Positions 1-8,511 of a DNA stretch of 46,128 nucleotides are shown here, piece by piece; the first letter of the stretch is position 1; every line of letters starts with the position of its first letter. Where the stretch lies: contig CADCHO010000014.1 in NCBI GenBank assembly GCA_902801255.1, forward strand, positions 1-46,128, written 5' to 3'. A program made the translations under genes and the position numbers. Source of the DNA: an uncultured Eubacteriales bacterium (GTDB lineage Bacteria > Bacillota > Clostridia > Peptostreptococcales > Anaerovoracaceae). Under the pieces are notes generated by a model. It had not been told where the DNA came from, did not search any database, and saw nothing but the letters and a program-made list of their open reading frames with translations.

Positions 1-100
1 GGGTCTGCAGCCGAAGACAAAGTACTATGTACGCATACGTGCTTATGCAGCGGGCAACCACTACTCAGCATGGAAGTCCAAGAGTGCTAAAGTAAAATAA
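1..100 (+). CDS. C-terminal end of a secreted fibronectin type III protein (5' truncated by window)
   Basis: The second frame is open from the window edge to a TAA at 98-100 and gives 32 complete residues. They contain the F/G-strand pattern of a bacterial Fn3 domain (LQPKTKYYVRIRAY, then SAWKSKSAKVK at the C-terminus). The last residues closely match the C-terminus of the transglutaminase-like protein ending at 7325 (LNPKTKYYVRIRAY, then SNWKSKSVKIK), so the two are probably paralogous secreted proteins or share a wall-binding tail module. The function of the rest of the protein cannot be seen. A perfect 12-bp hairpin follows 40 bases after the stop. Confidence 0.85.
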   Translation, partial: GLQPKTKYYVRIRAYAAGNHYSAWKSKSAKVK

Positions 101-140
101 CTGAATAGGGGGGGGGAATTATTCCCTGCAGAAGAAAAGA

Positions 141-170
141 ACGGGATGCCACATAATCGTGGCATCCCGT
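141..170. terminator. bidirectional intrinsic terminator
   Basis: ACGGGATGCCAC (141-152) and GTGGCATCCCGT (159-170) are perfectly complementary 12-base arms with a 6-base loop. T-rich sequence follows on the plus strand, and an A/G-rich stretch (131-140) gives a U-rich tail for the minus strand. It sits between the Fn3 gene ending at 100 and the leftward lipoprotein gene ending at 220, so it can serve both. Confidence 0.85.
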
Positions 171-219
171 TTAGTTTGTATAGTGCTAAAACATCAATTA
201 TTAATGCATTGGCCGGAAG

Positions 220-1407
220 TTATGGCTGCGGATATATTCCTGGCCAGATTGGGTTGACATCAAGCTCTGAAGCAGCTTTATCCAGCGTATCCTGTCCTAC
301 CTTGCCGTGCATCGCATCAAGCAGCACAAGCTTGTAGAACAACTTCTGATTATCGCTGCCATTTATTGTATCGTCAGATATAATGATCACTTTTTCGAGG
401 GCTGTCGGGTTACCCTCTGCATCGACGCTGTTCTCGCTAAATATACGTTGAGCCTCTTCATCGGAAACATTTTCTTTTGCTGCAAAGACTATGATGCATT
501 TAGGAGCATTTTCAGGGGCCACAATGTTGCCTTTACAAGCTTCAACTGTGCTCTTTCCCTTATCGTCAGGAAGCAACCGACAGTCCAGTTTATCTTTCTG
601 ATCGTTGGCTGCAACATCGAAACGGTTGCCCCATATCTCCGCAGGATCTTTCTGAGTCCAGTGTGCGTAGAGCGTCTGATCGCTGTCAGAAGTGTAATCG
701 TCTCCTTCTTTCACTTTTTTGCCGCCGTCTTTCTCAGTGAACCATCCTTCAAATATGTATTCATCCCCTCGTGATGGTGGGTCCGGAAGGCTTCCGTACT
801 TACCGCCTTCTTCGACGCTTATGGTTGCTCCGTCCATGTCCACACCGTTGCCATCAAAGCTGACCGTATACTGTTTCTTTGGCTGCTCCTGCTGTTCCTG
901 TTGCTCCTGTTGCTCCTGAGAAGGGCTGGTGTCTGTTTTCGTGCTTGTGTTTTTCTTTGCAGGAGTGGTTTTCCTTCTGGTGGTAGTCCTGCGCCTTGGG
1001 GGCGTAGAATTCGTATTTCTTCTGGTCGTAGTGCTGCTTGATGTCTGTGAGCTTCTGTCAGAGCTGCGGTCATCATCGCTGCCGTCGACAGTGTCATAGA
1101 AATCATCCTCTTCCGGATTATTTATATAGTCATCAAGATCTTCCATGGCGCTGTCGTAATCATCATAACCATCGAGTTCTTCATCACTGCTGCCTGTGAT
1201 GAACGGTTTTTTTGCGACCGGCATGCCTAATTCGTCTCTGCGCATCTGGTAGGATTCCTGCAGCCAGCCGTCCTCGTCGCTAATGGTCGATGCCACCTCA
1301 GTGTTGTTACTGAGCCGCGTGCGGCAACCGCTCAAAAGCAGCACCATAGCAAGAGCTGTGATGAGCAGGAGAATTTTATTGAGTTTTGTGCGTCCGTTGT
1401 TTCTCAT
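220..1407 (-). CDS. surface lipoprotein with one InlB B-type (Listeria-Bacteroides) repeat
   Basis: A 395-residue lipoprotein. Residues 8-28 form a hydrophobic signal ending in the lipobox LLSGC, so Cys28 should be lipidated and the rest displayed outside. Residues 30-110 are acidic. Residues about 110-175 are a Ser/Thr/Arg/Gln-rich linker with a run of QEQ repeats. Residues about 178-253 match the InlB B-repeat signature (VSFDGNG, then FEGWFTEKDGG, then LYAHWT). The last 140 residues are a domain I do not recognise. It is the last gene of the leftward moxR operon, starting 3 bases after the stop of the membrane-protein gene, so it may be a surface substrate or partner of that MoxR system; this is inferred from position only. 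Confidence 0.8.
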   Translation of the reverse strand: MRNNGRTKLNKILLLITALAMVLLLSGCRTRLSNNTEVASTISDEDGWLQESYQMRRDELGMPVAKKPFITGSSDEELDGYDDYDSAMEDLDDYINNPEEDDFYDTVDGSDDDRSSDRSSQTSSSTTTRRNTNSTPPRRRTTTRRKTTPAKKNTSTKTDTSPSQEQQEQQEQQEQPKKQYTVSFDGNGVDMDGATISVEEGGKYGSLPDPPSRGDEYIFEGWFTEKDGGKKVKEGDDYTSDSDQTLYAHWTQKDPAEIWGNRFDVAANDQKDKLDCRLLPDDKGKSTVEACKGNIVAPENAPKCIIVFAAKENVSDEEAQRIFSENSVDAEGNPTALEKVIIISDDTINGSDNQKLFYKLVLLDAMHGKVGQDTLDKAASELDVNPIWPGIYPQP

Positions 1408-1410
1408 TCT

Positions 1411-2847
1411 TTAAAGTGCGTGTTTGTATTTCATTCTCAGCCGTTGCATGGTGTTCCATTTTCCCGACACCATGGCGACAGTCTCTTTTGTGAAGCGGTC
1501 CATCGCATTTTTGTCGGCTTCGGTTATATCATGATCGCTATATGCCGCCTCGCGCCACAACGAATACATTTCACTGAATCTGCCCGCGTATCCTGTTTCG
1601 TATACCCTGCGTATATCATCTGCCATTTCTGCAAAAGGAGCTTCGCGGGTCTCAATGCCCGATGCCTTGAGCCACCTGACTGAATATGGAAACATTGCTA
1701 TAACTGCTTCGCGCGGATCTGCGCTGTCCAGGCCTTTCCGCACTTCAGCCCGGCGCTTTCTGAAGCGTTTTATCAACTGATAAACTGCGGCTCCTATCGC
1801 AGCAGCAAGCAGCAGACCAAGGCCGATATAAAAGTATGAAGAGTTACTGCCTATAAGTGAGGAGCTTTCACTTTCCGCTGTCTGCTCTGTCAGACTGCCC
1901 GGATCTAAAGTATCTTCGGTCGGGGTATCTTCTTTCTCGATCAGTGCCGAGCGGAATGCGATCCTGTCACGAATGTTCTCATCCATGCGGGAAATGCCGT
2001 AGCTTTCACCGGGATCGATCAGTGTAATGGCACCAAAGAGTATTACCGTAACCAGCAGAAGCGGTAATGTAGCAAGTATATTGTCTCTGGATAATGTGAG
2101 AAGCAGTGCCAGAAGCATTGCACCTGCACACAGCGTTTCAGGAAGCAGCCCATAGTAGGCCAGGGCCAGCATGACAATCGCGGTCAATATCATACCTGCA
2201 ATTCTCCTAAGCCTTGCAGGTACAAGAGCCATCAGCATACCCATCAGGGAGGAGACCCAAAGCATGGCAATACGCCAGTCAGTTTCTGAAGCCTCATCAC
2301 CGCCCGGAAATCTGTCGTAAATGTACGCCTGAGCTTCCTCGGCTACATCATAGAATTCATCCATTAATGAGGCAAGTCCTGAGCCTATCTTTGAATGCAG
2401 GATAACCAGGGAGGCGAGCAGCAAAGCTGCAATAACACCACAGGCGATGTATTTAATGCCGGTGCGGTCGAATGAGTCAAGTGCAGCCAGCGCTGTAAAC
2501 ACTATGAGCGCAGGCGCCGCGAATGCAATCAGCAGAGGCTCGTCTATCATCATGCAAAAGATAGCTGCAAACGAGACCAGGAGCAGACCTGTTGCAATGT
2601 TGCTGAGAAGGTCTTTGCGCCATGCAGCTTCTTTTGATGTGGCAGTGACCTTGAGTATCGGGTCCGAGAACCGGACATTAGCGACGAAACTGTCATCAGC
2701 AGGCGTGCTGTCAAAGTTTTCTTTGCGTAAGTGCTTCCTTTGCAGCCTGCGTTCGGCGCGCGGAACATGAGCCACACGAGTAACATCCGTTTTGGCCCGC
2801 TCTACCACCATCGTTTTGAACTTGTTGATTCTGTCTTTTTTATCCAT
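1411..2847 (-). CDS. multi-pass membrane protein with C-terminal DUF4129-like domain (TgpA-like without transglutaminase)
   Basis: A 478-residue protein with a charged cytoplasmic N-terminus (about 80 residues), several hydrophobic helices between about 85 and 275, an acidic extracytoplasmic stretch (about 275-335), one more helix (about 337-360) and a soluble C-terminal domain. That domain (PREAVIAMFPYSVRWLKA, later MYSLWREAAYS) resembles DUF4129, the cytoplasmic tail of TgpA-type proteins. MoxR-DUF58 loci commonly carry a third gene encoding a membrane-embedded transglutaminase. Here the protein has the frame of such a protein but no Cys/His/Asp transglutaminase core, and a secreted transglutaminase is encoded divergently at 5208. 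It starts 9 bases after the DUF58 stop and lacks a clear Shine-Dalgarno, so translation is probably coupled. Exact function is unknown. Confidence 0.7.
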   Translation of the reverse strand: MDKKDRINKFKTMVVERAKTDVTRVAHVPRAERRLQRKHLRKENFDSTPADDSFVANVRFSDPILKVTATSKEAAWRKDLLSNIATGLLLVSFAAIFCMMIDEPLLIAFAAPALIVFTALAALDSFDRTGIKYIACGVIAALLLASLVILHSKIGSGLASLMDEFYDVAEEAQAYIYDRFPGGDEASETDWRIAMLWVSSLMGMLMALVPARLRRIAGMILTAIVMLALAYYGLLPETLCAGAMLLALLLTLSRDNILATLPLLLVTVILFGAITLIDPGESYGISRMDENIRDRIAFRSALIEKEDTPTEDTLDPGSLTEQTAESESSSLIGSNSSYFYIGLGLLLAAAIGAAVYQLIKRFRKRRAEVRKGLDSADPREAVIAMFPYSVRWLKASGIETREAPFAEMADDIRRVYETGYAGRFSEMYSLWREAAYSDHDITEADKNAMDRFTKETVAMVSGKWNTMQRLRMKYKHAL

Positions 2848-2856
2848 TTATCAGGT

Positions 2857-3996
2857 CTACAGCTCTACTGTAGACAGGCTTTCTCTATATGAATATGAGT
2901 CAAATCCCAGTACGGTCACACCGGCAATGCCGTGTCCGCTGCCGCCGCCATACATCAGCACAGTGGCTTCGCATCCGTTGGTAAGATTCTCTATATTTGC
3001 AGGGACGCGAGGTCCCACTATTATCACGCGTGCGTAGCGGCTGTCGCTTATATCGCTCTCAATTTTGTTAAAGGCACTTGGAGTCGATACAGGAACTGCC
3101 AGAAAGCTGTCAACCGCATTGTTGTAATCCTCTTCAGTAACAACGCGATATATTACTACCTTTTCAGTAGCAGGATCGGTCCATCCCACATTGAATGCAA
3201 TGTCACTGAGCCGCAGCGAGTGCATTAGGGAAGCAAATACCGAAGCGACAGCGTCGAGTGCGGCCGTGTCATGAACTATACCGGCTGCGCTGTCAAGAAG
3301 CAGCAGGTAGTTGTCTGTTGCCGGATCACCAAGCTCCTTTACAAGCAGCTTGTCAGTCTTCTCGGAAAGCTTCCAGTGTATATTGCGCACCGGATCACCG
3401 GCTACGTACTCCTTGATGCCGATCATGTCACCGGCTACAGAGCCCTTGCGGCGTACAGCATAGACATCACTCTCAGGCATTGCAGCACTGCTTACAGGCT
3501 TAATGTTCATGTCATATATTACCGGCAGAGAGGTCATGTAGCGATGATCGTCGCATTCAATGCTTTCGCTCCATATACCGAGAGGATCATACATTCTGCC
3601 TGCAGCTACTGACAGGTCATAACGTCCCGCATGAGTAGGTGAGACTTCTATCTTCACCTCCGCACTTTTGCGCGGCATCAATCCGCGATGAACGTGATAA
3701 AGGTCGGTCTCGCCTGTCCTCAGGTTCTCGCAGCGAACCTCGACTTCGGCTGATGCTACAGGCAGCCAGCCTTTGTTTTTCATGGTCAGCGTGAATGAGC
3801 TTTTATTGTCGGTACGTACGGCATCGCTAAGCGATACTTCAATGCTGCGGCGACTCAGGCGCAGCAGCAAAAAAGACGCGGGCAGCACGGCGATAAGTGC
3901 CAGAAGCAATGCCAGCGTAACGGTCTCATTCGAAAACAGGTAGAGAATGAGAGCCGATATTATTACAAAGATCCATGTACCAAGCCCTCTGCGCAT
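2857..3996 (-). CDS. DUF58 (von Willebrand-type) membrane-anchored protein
   Basis: A 379-residue protein with two N-terminal hydrophobic helices (about residues 8-48), a beta-rich segment, and then the DUF58 hallmark GDPVRNIHWKLSEK (about 195-210) followed by a hydrophobic strand and LLLD, the start of a vWA-like fold. DUF58 proteins are the usual partners of MoxR AAA ATPases, which are thought to act as chaperones inserting metal or remodelling the vWA protein. It lies 15 bases downstream of moxR in the same operon. The ATG at 3996 is the only good start. A GGAG lies 12 bases upstream, farther than usual. Family assignment is strong; the biological role here is inferred as envelope-related from the neighbours. 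Confidence 0.85.
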   Translation of the reverse strand: MRRGLGTWIFVIISALILYLFSNETVTLALLLALIAVLPASFLLLRLSRRSIEVSLSDAVRTDNKSSFTLTMKNKGWLPVASAEVEVRCENLRTGETDLYHVHRGLMPRKSAEVKIEVSPTHAGRYDLSVAAGRMYDPLGIWSESIECDDHRYMTSLPVIYDMNIKPVSSAAMPESDVYAVRRKGSVAGDMIGIKEYVAGDPVRNIHWKLSEKTDKLLVKELGDPATDNYLLLLDSAAGIVHDTAALDAVASVFASLMHSLRLSDIAFNVGWTDPATEKVVIYRVVTEEDYNNAVDSFLAVPVSTPSAFNKIESDISDSRYARVIIVGPRVPANIENLTNGCEATVLMYGGGSGHGIAGVTVLGFDSYSYRESLSTVEL

Positions 3997-4011
3997 CGCG
4001 ATGAGCAGCTC

Positions 4012-4971
4012 CTATACACTGTATGGCAGTTTGACGCTGCCGAGTATCTGATTCAGCACGTCAGAAGCGGTCGAGCCTGCGGCACGCGCTTTCTGTGTAA
4101 TGATTATCCTGTGTGAGCATACGTCGACGAAAACGTTGCGTATGTCTTCTTCTGTAACATAATCACGTCCGGACATAAGTGCGGAAGCCTTGGCCATATG
4201 GCTCACTGCAATGGATCCTCTCGGGCTGACCCCCAGCTCAGTCATCTGGCTTGCACGTGTAGCCGATGCTAATTCAGTAATGTATCTGACGAGTGGTTCC
4301 TTTATTGTTACTGCAAGAGTAGCCTTCTGCATCGCTATTACCGACTTGTTGTCAATTACCTTACGGAGCTTTGCATACGGATCAGCAGTCTGCCTTCCCT
4401 CGATAATCTTCACTTCGCTTTCCTTGTCAGGATAGCCAAGCTCCAGTTTTACGAGGAATCTGTCCATCTGAGCATAAGGCAGCATCTGTGTGCCGGCTGC
4501 TCCTACCTGGTTTTCAGTCGCGATAACGATGAAAGGATCAGGGAGAGCACGGGTGGTGCCGTCTACTGTTACCTGCTTTTCCTCCATTGCCTCGAGGAGA
4601 GCCGCCTGTGTACGGCTCGATGTACGGTTTATCTCATCGGCGAGCAGCAGGTTTGTGCCATTGATGATACCCGGCATATATGTGAACGAATCCTTGTCCT
4701 TGTTGAACACGGAAAATCCTACGATGTCTGAAGGCAGTACATCCGGAGTGAACTGTATACGATTATATTCGAGGCCGAGGACCTTGCCGAACGCGACTGC
4801 GAGAGAGGTCTTACCTACTCCCGGTACGTCGTCAAGCAGTACGTGACCGTTCGCGAGTATGCTCATGAGCACCTTTCGTATAACGTCGTCCTTGCCTATG
4901 ATTACTTTGCCTACTTCTTTTACTATTGCTTCAGTTGCCTGATGAATGGCTTTTACGGTTTCTTGCTGCAA
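4012..4971 (-). CDS. MoxR-family AAA+ ATPase
   Basis: A 319-residue cytoplasmic ATPase of the usual MoxR length. Walker A is PGVGKTS (residues 50-56), Walker B is LLLADEINRT (about 108-117) with the Asp-Glu pair at 112-113, and sensor 1 is IATENQ (about 150). The region DRFLVKLELGYPD is typical of MoxR, and the C-terminal lid carries SPRGS. The start is TTG at 4971: there is no in-frame ATG close by, and a perfect AGGAGG lies 7 bases upstream (4984-4979). It is the first gene of the leftward operon moxR, DUF58, DUF4129 membrane protein, lipoprotein. MoxR proteins are ATP-driven chaperones for vWA partners, here presumably the DUF58 protein. Confidence 0.92.
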   Translation of the reverse strand: MQQETVKAIHQATEAIVKEVGKVIIGKDDVIRKVLMSILANGHVLLDDVPGVGKTSLAVAFGKVLGLEYNRIQFTPDVLPSDIVGFSVFNKDKDSFTYMPGIINGTNLLLADEINRTSSRTQAALLEAMEEKQVTVDGTTRALPDPFIVIATENQVGAAGTQMLPYAQMDRFLVKLELGYPDKESEVKIIEGRQTADPYAKLRKVIDNKSVIAMQKATLAVTIKEPLVRYITELASATRASQMTELGVSPRGSIAVSHMAKASALMSGRDYVTEEDIRNVFVDVCSHRIIITQKARAAGSTASDVLNQILGSVKLPYSV

Positions 4972-4978
4972 TTTAGCG

Positions 4979-4984
4979 CCTCCT
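4979..4984 (-). promoter_or_regulatory. ribosome binding site fixing the TTG start of moxR
   Basis: AGGAGG on the minus strand, 7 bases before TTG at 4971-4969. No ATG in this frame has a comparable site, so the unusual start codon is supported. Confidence 0.8.
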
Positions 4985-5100
4985 GAATCTGTATTAAACT
5001 GCCAATTATCTGGAAATTTGTTGCGACATAAGAATAACAGATAAATGCCTTAAAATCCATAAATATAAAGGAATGGCAAGGTTTATCGGAGCAGTTTCAC

Positions 5101-5130
5101 TTGATATAAAAGCGGCGCTTAATGTAGAAT
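5101..5130 (+). promoter_or_regulatory. candidate promoter of the transglutaminase gene
   Basis: TTGATA (5101-5106) and TAGAAT (5125-5130) are separated by 18 bases and lie about 78 bases before the start codon at 5208. They are close to sigma-A consensus. The 236-base divergent region holds no other structure that I can see, apart from a poor leftward candidate, GATAAT at 5010-5005, without a good -35. Confidence 0.5.
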
Positions 5131-5207
5131 TTTCCTAACTATAAGTCACTGTCAGAAATGCGAATAAGGTATAGGGATTCGGAGAACAGTGCTCCCGGGA
5201 GAAACGG

Positions 5208-7325
5208 ATGGATAATTTTGACGGAAGAATAATAAAACGCCTCATGGCAGCTTTGCTGTGCGCGCTTATTTTTGTGTCTTTCATGCCTGATCCGGCCTAC
5301 GCGTTTGAAGATCAGCAAGAGCAAACAGAGATAACAGCAGGCACTGACGATCCGGGCACCCCTGATTACGAGACTGAAGCCGCAGATCCGCTTAGCTATG
5401 ATCCTGAGACAGAAGTCGAAGATCTTGTAAGCGCAGAACCTGAGACAGAGGCCCCGGAAGGTGGACTGGCAGATGATAATACTCTGCTTGAAGGTTATAT
5501 GGACAGCCGCCTTAACGAAGCGCTCGGAAGGCCCAAACCCGGCAGCGGCATGCGAAAAGCTGCTGCATCCAAGCGCAGAAATACGCTCAGTGACAATGAA
5601 AAGTATATTTATGATGCTCTCAGAGACTTTATTTACAGGGTCGCAGAAGGGGAGGAAACGACAGCAGAAACTTACATAGATGTAGATTGGATATTCCGGC
5701 CATATTTCTCAGAATATGGAAAGGACTATTTTGTTATCACGAGCAGCGGTCTGGGGATCAGTTCGGCGGTTTGTGTAAGGAAGATTGAGGACGGCAGAAT
5801 AAAATGGCCGTTTTCTGACGAGGCAAAGACAAAGCTTTACGATTTCAGCAAGATAGTCGGCGCATTGATGGCGGACGAGCCGCATGCTCTCTATTGGTAT
5901 GACAAAACAGAGGGCATTGCCAATTCTGTTAACGGGATGCTGATCAACACCTCAGGCTATACGTCGGATATTTACTTTAAAAAACCGGCAAATCCGGTAC
6001 TGAAAGTATCTTTTACCGTATCCGGAGATTACCGGCCTGATGGAGGCAGTGAATGTGATCTCGACATAGCAAAGACAGGAGCGACCACTCAGGCAACAAG
6101 GAATGCAGCAGCTATCATAGAGGACAATAAATCGGTTCAAGATATCGATAAGCTATATGCTTATAAAGACAAAATCTGCGCATGGACGTCATATAACAAG
6201 CCTGCTGCATATGACAGCTCTTATCCGTATGGCGATCCATGGCAAATGATTTACGTTTTTGATGATGACAAAACGAATCAGGTCGTATGTGAGGGCTACT
6301 CGAAGGCGTTCCAGTATCTATGTGATCACACGCAGTTTGCTTACCATGATATTGAATGTGATACCGTGACCGGGATAATGAAGGGCAGCTCAGGCTCCGG
6401 CGGCCATATGTGGAACATATTGCATATGGATGACGGCAGAAATTATATTGCGGATTTAACTAATTCTGATACCGGCATGATAGGAAGCAGAGGCGGTCTG
6501 TTTCTTGATGGGGCAATGGAAGGCGGCACCGTAGCTGCAGGCTACAATTATGATGTTAACGGTAACGGACTGGCGAACTTAACATACACTTATGATAAGG
6601 AAACCGGAGAGCTGTTCTCTGACGATGAACTGACAATGGCTGATTCTGACTATATTATGCCTCATGTTTTCTCTGATGCTGAGTATACATGGGAAGAGGA
6701 TGGAAGCAGCTGCACGGCATCGGGCATCTGTCTCGAGTGCGAAGAGCCTGAAACCCAGGAGGCGATCATAACCGGTTCAGTGAAGATCCCGGCCACCTGC
6801 ACCGAAAAAGGGACTACGACTTACACTGCAGCTTTCAGAAACAAAAGTCTGGTTACACAAACTAAGGACATAACAGATATCCCTGTTGATAACAACAATC
6901 ACGCATGGGATGTCGGTATCACTACTAAAGCGGCGTCTGAGGGCATAGCAGGCAGCAAATTCTTTACCTGCACGAGGTGCGGCAAGAGCAGGACTGAAAT
7001 CATTCCGGCAATCTTGTATCCGAACGATCTTCTGGCCGTGAAGATCTCGAAACCGAAAGCCGGTAAAAAGAAAGTGACTGTCAAGTGGAAGAAGGTCAGC
7101 AAGAAGAATCAGAAGAAGATCCAGGGCGTCGAGATACAGATTGCGACAGATCCCGGCTTCACTGACATATTAAAAACCGCAAATGGAAGCAAAAAGAAAA
7201 CGTCCAAGGTGATCAAAGGCCTGAATCCGAAAACAAAGTATTATGTCCGTATCCGTGCTTACAAAAATGCCTCTGACGGCAAACACGTATCAAACTGGAA
7301 ATCCAAATCAGTTAAAATAAAATAA
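5208..7325 (+). CDS. secreted transglutaminase-like protein with C-terminal Fn3 domain
   Basis: A 705-residue exported protein. Residues 1-32 form a signal peptide with an AYA cleavage site, followed by an acidic Glu/Asp/Thr-rich region to about residue 90. The transglutaminase-like core has Cys361 in VVCEGYSKAF, His400 in GGHMWNIL and Asp416 in YIADLTNSD, the order and spacing of the papain-like Cys-His-Asp triad. Residues about 490-600 contain paired Cys residues (CLECEEPE, FTCTRCGKS), which may bind metal. Residues about 605-705 form a Lys-rich Fn3 domain. Such proteins may crosslink or hydrolyse peptide bonds at the wall; the substrate is unknown. GGGAGA lies 5 bases before the ATG. It is transcribed away from the moxR operon and may supply the catalytic domain that the operon's TgpA-like protein lacks (inference). 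Confidence 0.85.
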   Translation: MDNFDGRIIKRLMAALLCALIFVSFMPDPAYAFEDQQEQTEITAGTDDPGTPDYETEAADPLSYDPETEVEDLVSAEPETEAPEGGLADDNTLLEGYMDSRLNEALGRPKPGSGMRKAAASKRRNTLSDNEKYIYDALRDFIYRVAEGEETTAETYIDVDWIFRPYFSEYGKDYFVITSSGLGISSAVCVRKIEDGRIKWPFSDEAKTKLYDFSKIVGALMADEPHALYWYDKTEGIANSVNGMLINTSGYTSDIYFKKPANPVLKVSFTVSGDYRPDGGSECDLDIAKTGATTQATRNAAAIIEDNKSVQDIDKLYAYKDKICAWTSYNKPAAYDSSYPYGDPWQMIYVFDDDKTNQVVCEGYSKAFQYLCDHTQFAYHDIECDTVTGIMKGSSGSGGHMWNILHMDDGRNYIADLTNSDTGMIGSRGGLFLDGAMEGGTVAAGYNYDVNGNGLANLTYTYDKETGELFSDDELTMADSDYIMPHVFSDAEYTWEEDGSSCTASGICLECEEPETQEAIITGSVKIPATCTEKGTTTYTAAFRNKSLVTQTKDITDIPVDNNNHAWDVGITTKAASEGIAGSKFFTCTRCGKSRTEIIPAILYPNDLLAVKISKPKAGKKKVTVKWKKVSKKNQKKIQGVEIQIATDPGFTDILKTANGSKKKTSKVIKGLNPKTKYYVRIRAYKNASDGKHVSNWKSKSVKIK

Positions 7326-7334
7326 AAACGCAGC

Positions 7335-7373
7335 ATACGGGGAGCAAGACAAAAGTGTCTCAAATCCCCGTAT
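7335..7373 (+). terminator. two-tier hairpin terminator after the transglutaminase gene
   Basis: The outer arms ATACGGGGA (7335-7343) and TCCCCGTAT (7365-7373) are perfect. Nested inside is AGACA (7347-7351) and TGTCT (7356-7360) with a 4-base loop. A T-rich stretch follows (TTTTT at 7384-7388). It starts 10 bases after the stop codon. Confidence 0.7.
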
Positions 7374-7398
7374 TCATTTCAGGTTTTTCGGGGATATA

Positions 7399-7407
7399 TG
7401 TTACAAT
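7399..7407 (+). promoter_or_regulatory. extended -10 promoter, possibly giving a leaderless mRNA
   Basis: TGtTACAAT is an extended -10 element. The -35 region is poor (TTCAGG-like). The 8 bases between the -10 and the ATG at 7416 would place the transcription start at or next to that ATG. Confidence 0.45.
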
Positions 7408-7415
7408 TAAGTGTT

Positions 7416-8498
7416 ATGAAAGCAAAGAAAAAGAGGGTATCCATAATAAGCCGTGAAAGCGATGACAAAACGCTTGACATTGCGATGCTTGAGGCTGAGT
7501 TGCTTAAGCGCGGAGTCAAGGTTACGGTGCTGAGCAAGCTTCTGACCAAAGACAAATCGCTGAAGGCTGTCGGCTACGCCGGGCATGTGCTCAGGCAGGA
7601 GGCGGCGATTATTGCGTCGGATGTTGTCGTGCTTGATACATATTGTATCCCGGCCAGCATGATCCCGCACAGGAAGAACACTAAGATAATCCAGATGTGG
7701 CACGCTCTCGGAGCCATCAAGAAGTTCGGATGGCAGACTGTCGGCAAAGAAGGCGGCTCATCTGAAAAAGTGGCGCGCCTGATGAAGATGCATAATGGCT
7801 ATGATTATGTGGTAAGCCCGAGTGATATTACTGCACAGTACTTCTGCGAGGCGTTCAGATCGGACAGCAGCAAAATCGTGAAATACGGACTCCCACGCAT
7901 AGATTATATAAAAAGCGTTGCATCCGGAGACAGGCGTGATGAGCTGCGGAGCAGGATCCTTTCAAAGTACCAGCAGCTTGAAAACGGCAAAAGGACAGTG
8001 CTCTATGCGCCGACTTTCCGCAGAGGCAAAGCGGTCGATGTGAAAAGCCTTGCTGATGCATTCGATACTGATAATTACAATCTCGTAGTAAAGCTGCACC
8101 CGCTCTACAGGGGCGATTCCGAAGAGACGTCCGGAGACCGTGCAAACACAATATATGATGAGACCTTTTCATCATACGACTGGCTCTCCGTGGCGGATAT
8201 AATAATAAGTGACTATTCATCCTTCGTGATTGAGTCTACACTTGCGGACAAGCCGCTTTACATCTATGCGTACGACCTGGAGGACTATGAGACTAATACA
8301 GGCCTCAACATCAATTTTGACGCTGAGCCTATTGCGCCTTATGTATTCAGAAGTGCGGATAAACTCGCCGCGGCTGCTGCAAGTGAAGATTACGACTTCA
8401 ACGCACTGCACGCATTCAGAGACAGATATATTGACATAAACACAGAAAACTGTACTGCCGCCTTGGCAGACTTCATAGTTTCGCTCGCAGACCGCTGA
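7416..8498 (+). CDS. CDP-glycerol glycerophosphotransferase family protein (TagF/TagB-like)
   Basis: About 360 residues of the Glyphos_transf GT-B family, which moves glycerol-phosphate (or related polyol-phosphate) from CDP-glycerol to teichoic acid or a capsule-like polymer at the inner face of the membrane. Family motifs are IIQMWHALGAIKKFG, VLYAPTFRRGK, VVKLHPLYRG and IISDYSSFVIES. An upstream in-frame ATG at 7398 exists with GGGG four bases before it. I prefer 7416 because an extended -10 (7399-7407) overlaps the codons just after 7398, and the protein then begins MKAKKKRVSIISRES, as is usual for the family. The next gene starts 13 bases after its stop. It is first in the cluster ending with the flippase at 13337. 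The acceptor is unknown. Confidence 0.85.
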   Translation: MKAKKKRVSIISRESDDKTLDIAMLEAELLKRGVKVTVLSKLLTKDKSLKAVGYAGHVLRQEAAIIASDVVVLDTYCIPASMIPHRKNTKIIQMWHALGAIKKFGWQTVGKEGGSSEKVARLMKMHNGYDYVVSPSDITAQYFCEAFRSDSSKIVKYGLPRIDYIKSVASGDRRDELRSRILSKYQQLENGKRTVLYAPTFRRGKAVDVKSLADAFDTDNYNLVVKLHPLYRGDSEETSGDRANTIYDETFSSYDWLSVADIIISDYSSFVIESTLADKPLYIYAYDLEDYETNTGLNINFDAEPIAPYVFRSADKLAAAAASEDYDFNALHAFRDRYIDINTENCTAALADFIVSLADR

Positions 8499-8511
8499 TC
8501 ATATAACGAAA

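Noticed and set aside
108-116. Run of nine G residues as a phase-variation tract
   Set aside because: It lies after the stop codon of the upstream gene and before a terminator, so slippage would not change a reading frame.
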